In this document: positions 35,512-44,946 of the stretch, piece after piece
Layout of the letters: every line of letters starts with the position of its first letter
How positions within the stretch are numbered: the first letter of the stretch is position 1
From: Takakia lepidozioides
Taxonomy: Eukaryota > Streptophyta > Takakiopsida > Takakiales > Takakiaceae
DNA length: 64,000 nt
NCBI GenBank assembly: GCA_030704615.1
Contig: CM060731.1
Span: 32,674,001-32,738,000, forward strand
Direction: 5' to 3'
Position numbers and translations under genes: made by a program
The notes under the pieces: model-generated
Seen by the model: only the letters and a program-made list of their open reading frames with translations
Told to the model about the DNA's origin: nothing
Databases searched by the model: none

Positions 35512-37488
35512 ATGGCAAGGTTGAATCAGGCACAATTACTTATTGGATATCAGATTGGTGGCAGGGTTTGCACCTCCACCATTACTACTGCTTTTGAAAG
35601 TGGACCCAGCGAGGGAGTCAACAAAAAGTCTTCTAGCACTTCTGGGGACGTGTGGACACTTTGGAAGGCAGGACGATTTAAAGAGGCATTGTGCATTCTG
35701 AATCAACACTGTATTCAGGCAGACTCCATTATTTATATCTGTGTCTTGCAGGAGTGCATCAACATGAAGGCCTTAGCAGCTGGAAAGCAGGTGCATGCCC
35801 ACATTATCCAAAGCGGATTCAAGCTAAATATCTCTCTTTCCAACACCCTTGTCAACATGTATGCCAAGTGTGGGAGCGTTGTAGATGCACGCCAAGTGTT
35901 TGATAAAATGCCTGAACGAGATATGGTTACGTGGAATATGATGATTGCAGGATATTCCAAGCATGGCTGCGGTAAGGAAGCTTTCCAAATCTACGAGCAT
36001 ATGCAACGGGAAGGGGTGAAGCCCAACAGGGTTACCTTCACTTGCATTCTCCATGCGTGTGCCAGCCTAGGAGCCTTGAAAAATGGCAAAGAGGTCCATG
36101 CTGACATCATTAAAACTGGAATTGTGCCAGATACCATTCTGGAGACTGCCCTTGCTGATATGTATGCCAAATGTGGGAGCATCAAGGATGCACGGCAAGT
36201 TTTTGACAATATGGCTGAACGAAATGTGGTGTCATGGAGTGCCATGATCGCAGGATATTGCCAGCATGGGTGTGGCAGGGAGGCTTTGGAGATCTATGAG
36301 CAAATGCAACATGAAGGAGTGACACCCAATAGGGTTACATTCATTTCTGTTCTCAACACTTGTGCCAGCTTAGGAGCTCTGCATAAGGGCAAGGAGGTAC
36401 ATGCTGACATCATCAAAGCTGGCACTGTGTCATATATTAGTTTGGAGACTGCCCTTGTTGACATGTATGCCAAATGTGGCAGCATGGAGGACGCGCGCCA
36501 AGTTTTCAATGGTATGGTTCGTCAAGATGTAGTCTCATGGAGTGCAATGATTGCGGGATGTGCCCAGCAGGGGTGTGGCAGGGAGGCTGTGCAACTATTT
36601 GAGAAAATGCAACAACAAGGGTTGAAGCCAAACAGTATCACCTTTATATCTCTTCTCGCAGCGTGTAGCCATGTAGGCCTGGTGGATGAAGGTCGTCACT
36701 ACTTTGATTCCATGAGACGAGATCATGGTCTCACTCCTTCAGTGGAGCATTTTGGCTGCATGGTGGACCTCCTCGGCCGTGCAGGGCGAATCGATGAGGC
36801 AGAGGACTACATTAACAAAATGCCAATCAAACCACATCCTGGAGTGTGGAGGGCCTTGCTTGGTGCCTGCAGACTGCATGGGCATGTGGAGGTAGCGGAG
36901 CGCGCAGCAAAGAGCATCCTCCAGACAGATCCAGAGGACACTGCAGCTTGTGTGCTACTATCAAACATCTATGCTGCGGCTGGCAGGTGGGAGGAAAAAG
37001 CAAAGGTTCGAAAACTGTTGGAGAACAGAGGTATCAGAAAGGAGCCAGGGTGCAGCTACATTGAAATTGAAAACCAGGTGCATTCATTCGTTGCAGCAGA
37101 CACATTACATCCACAAATTCAGGAAATCCATGCTGAGCTGAGGAGGTTGTCTGGCCTGACGAAGGAGGCCGGGTACGAGCCTGACATGTGCTTTGCCTTG
37201 CATAATGTGGAGGAGGAGCAAAAGGAATATTCTCTTTGTCTGCACAGTGAGAAGCTTGCCATTGCTTTTGGGCTCATCAGTACGCCCTCTGGGACACCTA
37301 TTCGTGTGATAAAAAACCTTTGGATGTGTAGTGATTGCCACACTGCCACCAAGTTTATCTCAAGGACTGTTGGGAGAGCGATTGTTGTACGGGATTCCAA
37401 CCGCTTCCATCACTTCCAAGATGGTGTTTGTTCTTGTGGGGATTACTGGTCAACAAGTAGCATGCATGAAAGGAAGTGCCTCAATTGA
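35512..37488 (+). CDS. PLS-class PPR protein with E and DYW domains and a C-terminal read-through extension (PPR gene 3)
   Basis: 658-residue ORF starting at the conserved TGCAG-GATGGC site. Shortest of the three: three MYAKCGS S motifs, P motifs (WSAMIAGYCQHG type) and L motifs (LHACASLGALKNG type), E/E+ region, PG box (KEPGCSYIEI), HSEKLAIAFGL and CSDCH zinc motifs, GVCSCGDYW. Odd: DYW is not the end. Where genes 1 and 2 stop directly after the Trp codon, this one reads on for 12 residues (STSSMHERKCLN) before TGA; the first codon is TCA, one base from the TGA that ends gene 1. The catalytic residues are all kept. Whether the extension permits activity is unknown, since the last residues of DYW domains are normally at the free C-terminus. 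Confidence 0.9.
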   Translation: MARLNQAQLLIGYQIGGRVCTSTITTAFESGPSEGVNKKSSSTSGDVWTLWKAGRFKEALCILNQHCIQADSIIYICVLQECINMKALAAGKQVHAHIIQSGFKLNISLSNTLVNMYAKCGSVVDARQVFDKMPERDMVTWNMMIAGYSKHGCGKEAFQIYEHMQREGVKPNRVTFTCILHACASLGALKNGKEVHADIIKTGIVPDTILETALADMYAKCGSIKDARQVFDNMAERNVVSWSAMIAGYCQHGCGREALEIYEQMQHEGVTPNRVTFISVLNTCASLGALHKGKEVHADIIKAGTVSYISLETALVDMYAKCGSMEDARQVFNGMVRQDVVSWSAMIAGCAQQGCGREAVQLFEKMQQQGLKPNSITFISLLAACSHVGLVDEGRHYFDSMRRDHGLTPSVEHFGCMVDLLGRAGRIDEAEDYINKMPIKPHPGVWRALLGACRLHGHVEVAERAAKSILQTDPEDTAACVLLSNIYAAAGRWEEKAKVRKLLENRGIRKEPGCSYIEIENQVHSFVAADTLHPQIQEIHAELRRLSGLTKEAGYEPDMCFALHNVEEEQKEYSLCLHSEKLAIAFGLISTPSGTPIRVIKNLWMCSDCHTATKFISRTVGRAIVVRDSNRFHHFQDGVCSCGDYWSTSSMHERKCLN

Positions 37489-38193
37489 AAGGCGAGTGGT
37501 GTTAATTTGTCCTTTGTATATCAGACAGTCAAATTGAAAGATATGGTTTGTGACATTCAAGAAGTACTACTTTCTGTGAGCTTCCCATGGTAACGGTCTC
37601 AATTTCTTTTATGATTACCAGTGTTCTGCATTGGAGGGTTGAAGTTTTGCACAAGGTAACAGCTAAACTGTCATGAGAAACTGGGGAAAACTGGGTACTG
37701 GAATCTTTGGCATCTTGTGTGTCACTGCTGAAAAGTCTCCCCCAGCAAATCATCAGGATCACATACAGAGGAGCTGCTGTCATGATGTAGGAGCCTTCTC
37801 AATCATGTCATGTCATGCCATGTGTGGAATATCAAGTATGTGGTTTTTTAACTTGCAAAACCATGAAATTTGCTATACAGCAAATCTATTTACAAGGCTT
37901 TATACAAACTTGAGGATTGGGCAACCCTCAGTAATTTCGGCAAATTCCTGTCTCTAATCTTTCCTGCAAAGTGCACGGACTACCAGATGAACTTCGGAAA
38001 CTCTCTACGTAACTGAAGCAAGCAGATTACTGTAATTCCTCACAGCAGCTATTTCAACCTCATCTCTATGGACTTTCTACAGCTATTCAAAGGCTTTTCG
38101 ATGTTCTGACATTTAACTACTTCCTACGTATCAGGGCTTGATTTCCTTGACCTTCACAAAAGAAATCTCCAGATAGGCAGTCAAATATCCACC
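37489..38193. other. Intergenic between PPR gene 3 and DJC gene, nothing recognised
   Basis: Two 3' ends face each other here. No coding, repeat or RNA feature recognised. Confidence 0.35.
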
Positions 38194-40999
38194 TCATTCT
38201 GACTTCTTCTCCCTCCATACAACAAAGAGGGTTGCCAGTACCATTGTCACACTACAACACACAGCGCCAATAATATACCAAACAGCTGCCGCCAGAAACA
38301 TTTGCATGACCACACCAGAAGTTATTTCCGCTGGCAAAGGCCCCATGGCATCTCTGACCTCAGATGATTGGGCAGTATCAATCCCACTGGTCATGCCAAC
38401 AACAATAGCTGCAGTAATGGAAGCTAACACAGGCGCCACTGAAAGGAGGGATTTCATCCAGCCACTGAGCAGGTCATCCACGGGCATCTCAGAGATCCAG
38501 GCCCACCTGCTATCCCCTTTCTGAATACTTTCCTCCTCCCTTCTGGGTCTTGTTCTAGGAGAACTGTCAGAAGAAGAAAGGGGACTGATAACGGGTTCTG
38601 TGGGAGTCCAGTATTCTTCATTGTCTTGAACACCCCTTGAAGATCTCTCTCTCTGAAAACTTGCCCCCATTTGCCGTCTCTGTGCAGCTGCTTCATATAG
38701 AGGGCTGAGCTCCTCAGGTATGAAAGAGAAGTAGCTCTCATCATGTCCACCGCGTTGTGCCCCTTTAGCTGGACCACCAGTGTGCCTCCGGTACTGGAAT
38801 TCTGAGCTGACTCCCACTGATGTGTCACTCTTAGGCACAGCTACCCACTCCAGTGGAATGATTGCCCCCTGCAATGCGCGGCCTGAATCAGGGTCCCATC
38901 TGAAGGACTTCTCTTGTGAAGCGTTCTTGCCTACGAAAAGATGCCACCACCGTCCTGCTCGGGCCTGTATGGCATCTGCAGCCGCCATTCGTGCCTCTCT
39001 CTGATCGGGTGTTTCCTGCATGGCTCAATAGCATTTTTTCTGTCAGCTCAAGGGATTCTCATCCAGATGACCATTTGCATGTCCTATTGCTTCCCATTGG
39101 GCTCCAAGACACCTGACTATTGGCAGAAAAGTATGTTGATAGGAGTTTGCATCATAGCTGTCAGTGGCACAAGGAAGATGATTAAGTGCATACTAGACAG
39201 ATTACAAGCCAGCTATTTTTCAAACTTGTTCAATTAAACGGTGCAAATATTTGAAGTCGTACAACCCAGGAAAGGAGATATTTAGTGGTCCTCAGACAGA
39301 ATGCTTGCCAAGCATTGTGGCCATCGACACTCTGCAGCAAGGACCCCATAGGAGGAGGGTGGAGGAGCAGAATAGATTTACTTGTATGTTTGATGCTTTG
39401 GCTTGCTCACGTTGAGCACACTTTCTGAGAAACCTCTCTGCAGTAATGAACACATTTTCAGTTCTCTGACCACCATGGCTATACACATCAACATTGCCAG
39501 GCAGACGAGGTTGCTTGGACATAATGAACTCCAACGCTGCAAGCTGGTCCCTATCAACCCATCTGTGTGCACAACATATCTCCAGGTTATTCAGAAATTA
39601 GTGCACCTAATTTGGGCATACAAGTCTGTTGGCACAGTGTCATTCACGCAAGGCAAATAAGTTAGTCCATGAGTCATGTGAAGCAAAGATACCAAGAGAT
39701 GCAATGGATGCTAAAGATCTTCACATGTCCAGCTGTTCAGTAGCCTGATGTCAGCCTGTTGAAATTGGCTCTGAAGTCTCCCATTAAGACCCTGCTTAAA
39801 CCACCTAAAACTGCCAAAGTTGAAAGGCATTGGAAATATGATTTCACTCACTGCTTTCACTACTCTAACGTATGTGTGATGGGTGAGGGGCTGAGAGCTT
39901 ACGAGATACAGTCAACTGGGCAAGCACGAATGGCGTCTTTGATCGTGCTCTCTGAATCACCCCATTGGCCAACCACACGCGCACGGCCGTACTGATTCTC
40001 AATGGCAAATGTGTTTGAAGCAATGAGTGCACATTTGAGGCATCCAACGCACCGTGTTTCATCAACAAAGACTGCTCTGTCCTCTTTTGCAGACCCCAAC
40101 CATTTTGAATACATTGGCTCCCCCGTGAATCCGTCAAACTCTGCTCTGTCTGCACGTCTCTGTGCCAGACACATCACAAGCGTAACCAACTGAATATGTT
40201 GCAACATATCATAGTGGTTTATCTAATAGGGAGTTCTCGATATGTGTGGTAAATGCTTGATGACTAGTTTAAACCTCATCCCCAACAAAGCACCTGCTCT
40301 TTGGCACCAGCTATTTAGTCACTTTCTTATCTCCATCTCTCCATTTGAATCTATATGTTGTCTCTGTCAATGGCCACAAGGCTACGGCAAACAACGTCTT
40401 ATGAGTACAATCTATATGTTGTCTCTTGCCCTCAACTGTTGCTCTCTTACTCTGGTACTCTCTGTCTCTTCAAACACCAAGCTCCTGGAACTAAAAAAAG
40501 GCACCGGCCAGTGGCCAGCTAATCTTGCATCTCCATTGCTTCACGACAGACTTTAGAACACTGGTAATATTCGGATTGAGAGACTATAAATTGTTAAATC
40601 ACCAAACATTTCACATAAGATTCTATACATATCAGAGTGCAACTGCCAAGTCGCCTTAGTATGACGAGAAGGGAAAAGGAAAGAAGAGAGAAAGAGGTGC
40701 CTCACTATGTTGTAGGCAGCACGTTGAATGGGGTCAGAGAGAGTGGTGTATGCATCATTGAGCAGAATGGCCATATCATGGCCTACTGGCCCTGCAATAT
40801 CAGGATGGCATCGCTTTTGCAGCCATCGATAGGCTTTTTTAATCTCTGGTAGGGGTGCTTCAGATTCCACTCCTAAGAGGTCATAAAGATCATATCCATG
40901 ATCTATCGCCGAACCCTTGCCAACGTAAGCTGCACAGATGACACCTGGTTCATGGAGCACACGCGAGAGGGGAAAGTGGTGGTCAACAGCAGCAACACA
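38194..40999 (-). CDS. Plastid J-domain / ferredoxin-domain membrane protein (DJC76/77/82-like); first exon unresolved
   Basis: Minus-strand exons: about 40999-40706, 40159-39903, 39562-39382, 39015-38194 (stop). Donors, acceptors and phases (0, 2, 0) fit. Family knowledge: plants have plastid J proteins that carry a bacterial-type 4Fe-4S ferredoxin domain and are thought to work with stromal Hsp70. Seen: J domain YDLYDLLGVES ... KRCHPDIAG (HPD intact) ... DPIQRAAYN; FDGFTGEP; 4Fe-4S motif CVGCLKC ... RACPVDCIS; SWVDRDQLAALEFIM; ETPDQREARMAAADAIQARAGRWW; a low-complexity middle; two to three hydrophobic segments at the C-terminus (SVAPVLASITAAIVVGM and MFLAAAVWYIIGAVCCSVTMVLATLFVVW). The transit-peptide exon lies to the right; a frame opening at 41264 ends in a donor-like site but its phase does not match. 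Confidence 0.85.
40365..40415 (+). mobile_element. LINE tail scrap in DJC intron
   Basis: About 50 bp matching the 3' terminus of the window's LINE family (CAATGGCCACAAGGCTACGG, CAAACAACGTCTTATGAGTA), alone in the intron between the J-domain and ferredoxin exons. It is probably the end of a severely truncated insertion. Confidence 0.6.
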
Positions 41000-41284
41000 C
41001 TCATCGCATTTTCAAAGGCTTATGTACATCTCAGCAAAGCAACCTTCGAAGCACACCATGTAAGGGAACATTTAATGTACTTGTCAGTGTGGTTTGTGTG
41101 TCCATGAGCTGCATTGAGCTAACCTCAGTCAAAGAGAATAAAGTTGAGAAAGAGAGACCTGGGAGGTGGAGGATGTTGACAGACAATCCTTCACAACCGT
41201 GAGACGAGTACTGGGTCCTTCTATAACATTTGCTGCACAAGGATTGACAGAAAGAACAATCCACTCCTCCTCTATTCTAAGGCC

Positions 41285-41765
41285 ATCATGGATGACCTCA
41301 AGGGTTTACCCACTCTCGGCACTAGACTGAAATTAAAACTCAGGGCGGGAAGCCCACCTATGAACAGCAAACAGACTCAGAGAGCAAAGGGGGATTGCAA
41401 ATGCCCATTTTCTGGGCAACCTGAAGACAATATCCACCTTCTGATTCATTGTCCTCTTCAAATCCATCAAGGGAATTGTTCCTGTACCTCTGGTTATCAA
41501 TTTTGAAAATCTTGAGGCTGAGCAAAAGCCCAGGCCCTTTTGGGGTCTAGTTATTGGGCCAATCACACACAGCAGATTGATGTTTGTGTGAAAGGATTTC
41601 AAGAGGGTATCTGGAAAACTCGGATCAATTGTCAGTTTCAAGGTTAGTCGTACTATTGTCAGCCCCTGACAAAGGTAGTTTCTGTCCCTTTGTTTTAAGA
41701 AAACTGGGCGCCGGGTCAATGGCTACAAGGCTACGGCAAACAAGTCTTATGAGTACATTCTATTC
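41285..41765 (+). mobile_element. LINE 3'-end fragment
   Basis: Degraded coding from [18 protein letters not shown] through the Cys/His motif ([19 protein letters not shown], second Cys lost) to CVKGFQEGIWKT in shifted frames. It ends with GGCTACGGCAAACAAGTCTT and ATGAGTACATTC. It covers the same part of the element as 3590-4100, with a short deletion after the Cys/His motif. Confidence 0.75.
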
Positions 41766-42957
41766 TGTGCAGTACCGTGTATGCAGGTCCGGTAATTAGG
41801 CGCTTGGAGCCACAAGCATGCAAACTGTGCGGTCATTTTCAAATTTGCAATCATACACTGCCAGCAATTTCAGGTTCTGCATACTGAAGGTCCTGAATAT
41901 TCATATTTGTGCCAACTGTTACTTCATAATACTGATTGTCCATCCCACTCCAGTGTATTTCAAAAAGGACTGTTGGCACAGAAGACGTATGCTGTAACAG
42001 AAAAGAAGAGAAGTTGGACCCCTGTCCTTTTGTTACGAACACTAAGACTTTCAACTTGACACTCAAGGCCGGTCATGCATATAGTCGTGCTGAATCACTG
42101 CGATTCCTCCTTACAAGATATCTCGTGATAACTGACTGCAAGCACCGGAAATCTCTAAGTTTAGTATCAGTTCAATGTACAATCGATCACACCGGCATCA
42201 AAACTAAAATCTTTGACCCCACTTCTCTCATCTGTATCAACTGCTGATATAACGAAAGAGCTGTGATTAGCACGTTTGTGACTCATCCATTGATTTTGTA
42301 AGCCTGGTTGTACCTCTTGCAAATGTCAACACAACATGTGAAATTTGAGGTATGCGTGGAATTTCAGTCATCTCCTAGCTGTCGATAACGAATTCCAATT
42401 GTGGCAATCTCACCTCGTCTTCCAGTTCGCCTTCTGATTGTGAGATTATACCCTACTGCTCCACCGTCGCCATGCCGTTTAGCAACTCTCTTCTGTGTCT
42501 TGTGTCCAAAGCTGTGGAGGGGTGCTCCGTTCGAGCGAAATTGCTGATGAAACGGAAAGAGTGTGATTCTGGGGAATATGGTGAGGGTAGGGGTTCTGTC
42601 CAGGAATATGTGAGAAGACATGGAGTCGCTTGCTGCATGTCCAGCAGCTACCGCCATGGCTGAAACTGAACTCTTATATGAAAGCTACAACCCAGTCTCA
42701 AAAAAAAAGGAATGAAAGACCCATCTCAGAATTGACCAGCTTCTCCCTCTCAGAGCTACAAGCTCTCTACACCGATCCCAGCTCCTCTCTGCGCTGTCAC
42801 GTCCTTTACAAACACAGCACGCCACCTCACCTCATCATCCATATTTGAATGATAAAGTGCACCATTGGCACTATTTTTATCGTACTAAAGGATGACAAAT
42901 CAGCTTCATCCGTGAGTGTCGAGGGGCTGTGCTTTGCGTGTGTTGACATACGTCTCT
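41766..42957. other. Mostly unassigned; one small minus-strand ORF at 42657-42364
   Basis: The 97-codon minus-strand ORF (42657-42364) has a plausible transit-like start (MAVAAGHAAS) and a basic C-terminus (KTQKRVAKRHGDGG, RRRTGRRGEIATIGIRYR) reminiscent of a small plastid ribosomal or RNA-binding protein, but I do not recognise it. A second minus frame at 42066-41851 shows no family. Either may be an exon of an unseen gene or chance. Confidence 0.25.
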
Positions 42958-43672
42958 GATTAGCACTTATGCGAAACACTGGAACTGTGGGGAGTTGCGA
43001 CAGAGATTAGCACTTGACGGTATGTGAAACACTGGAACTGTTGTGAGTTGTGACAGAGATTAGCAGTTGACGGTAATGAAACACTGGAACTGGGCGGAGT
43101 TGTGACACAGATTAGCTGCAGTTGACGGCAATGAAACACTGAAACTGTTGTGAGTTGTGACAGAGATTAGCAGTTGACGGTAATGAAACACTGGAACTGG
43201 GGGGAGTTGTGACAGAGATTAGCTGCAGTTGACGGCAATGAAACAGTGAGTTGTGACAGAGATTAGCTGCAGTTGACGGTAATGAAACACTGGAACTGTT
43301 GTGAGTTGTGACAGAGGACGGTATGTGAAACACTGGAACTGGGGGGAGTTGTGACAGAGATTAGCACTTGACGGTATGTGAAACACTGGAACTGTGGGGA
43401 GTTGTGACAGAGATTAGCACTTGACGGTATGTGAAACACTGGAACTGTGGGGAGTTGTGACAGAGATTAGCACTTGACGGAATGTGAAACACTGGAACTG
43501 TTGTGAGTTGTGACAGAGATTAGCAGTTGACGGTAATGAAACACTGGAACTGGGGGGAGTTGTGACAGAGATTAGCTGCAGTTGACGGTAATGAAACACT
43601 GGAACTGGGGGGAGTTGTGATAGAGATTAGCTGCACTTGACGGTCATGAAACACTGGAATTGTTGGGAGTTG
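42958..43672. repeat. Minisatellite, about 14 units of 50-55 bp
   Basis: Unit core GAAACACTGGAACTG - a variable G-rich or TTGTG hexamer - AGTTGTGACAGAGATTAGC - (TG)CAGTTGACGG. Around fourteen units can be counted, two with internal deletions (near 43240 and 43310). Variants differ at the hexamer (GTTGTG versus GGGGGG or GTGGGG) and at CACTTGACGG versus CAGTTGACGG, and these alternate in blocks, which indicates amplification of multi-unit segments. Minus-strand frames through it encode only repeats. Confidence 0.93.
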
Positions 43673-44946
43673 TGGCATTCGTAATTGAGTTTAGGACGCT
43701 GCTTGCCGACGTGTCCCATTGTGTTGCCTTTGATTTTGAAATGAGTCAAAATTGAGGAGGGGTCTGGCTTGTGTGCATTTATCTCCAAAGCACGAGACAG
43801 GTGCATGGCAAAGGCGATGGAAGAGATGCTTACAACACCACGCGCGAGGCTAACCACCCAACAACTTGAGCTCTGACAGCAGTCAAACATAGCAGGTCTA
43901 ACCTCCTTTGACTACAGTGATGCATCAGTTTCAATATTCCAGAACCCCCTCACGGACCCACTCCGAATATGACTGACATTTGTGGTTACCTTACATCACA
44001 TTGAATACCTTTTACATCATAGGAGAAATGAAATGAATGAAATGAAATGGTGCTTTATAACGACATAGGAGAGTGAGAATACATGTGAGCCTTTACAAAG
44101 AGAGACACCATGTTTTGAACACCGAGTTCAAATTGCCCCTCAATCAACCGACACTGCGGCTGAGGAAAAATCCCAAGCAGTGCTCGAGTTGGCCAAATTG
44201 CCCTTAACTAAAATCGTGAACTCTATCACAGCATTACAAGAAGACCTTGTTCTGCGCAAATTGAATGATGTAGCAAATTCACAAGCCTGGAAAAGCGAGA
44301 CATAACAAGGAATCATGTTAAATCACACTAGGTCAAACGGACACTTCACCACGCTATCAATCCACAGCAAGCACACGAATATGCTCCTTCAGAGACTCCA
44401 CTCCTGTGCTAAACCATTGCTTGATATTTTTCTTGTCCAGACCACCAAACCTTCCCTTCGAGTTGTTTTCCTTTCCGTAGTCTGTGTTCTCTCGGACTAG
44501 TAAATGAATGTGGTTTTCCTTTGGGTCAGGATCTGGCAGACTCAGAAGCTCCGGCATCAGGTCTCGGCAAGACGATTGGCTCTGCAAATCACCACACACT
44601 GCTGTGAGGATATTGACTACCGTTTTGAACACATTCTGATCATCTACCCGAGACCTTTCTCGCAGCTGATAACCCAGCAGAGACCAGAAGAGGCACACAC
44701 AGAATGTTACAACTCCTGCAAATTTCTGACTAAGCTCTTTACAAACCGTTACCCACACACAGCTTCGGTTTTAGACGGGTCGAGAAAACCAGGCAGATGA
44801 CCAAACAAACCATCCTATGCGATGCGCATACAATACCAGGGTCCCCTGGACCTACAACTCATTCTCAACTTCCCTGTCTGTCCAGGAACTAACAAATGAT
44901 ATCAAGTTCCACTCCACTCACCCCACACAGCAAATACTGAATCTGG
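43673..44946. other. Unassigned; possible downstream exon of UBL gene on minus strand
   Basis: A minus-strand frame at 44758-44357 (133 codons) contains an acceptor-like TTTGCAG near 44590 followed by SQSSCRDLMPELLSLPDPDPKE. Exon F of the neighbouring UBL gene has a good donor (CTG-GTGAGC, near 45000), so this could be its true last exon. No family resemblance seen. The rest (43673-44300) shows nothing. Confidence 0.25.

Noticed and set aside
39899-40207. Separate ferredoxin gene, perhaps from bacteria
   Set aside because: The exon has plant splice sites whose phases join it to the J-domain exon and to the ETPDQREAR exon, the known plastid DJC layout.
42958-43672. CRISPR-like array
   Set aside because: No unique spacers between direct repeats; the units are contiguous and nearly identical, and this is eukaryotic DNA.
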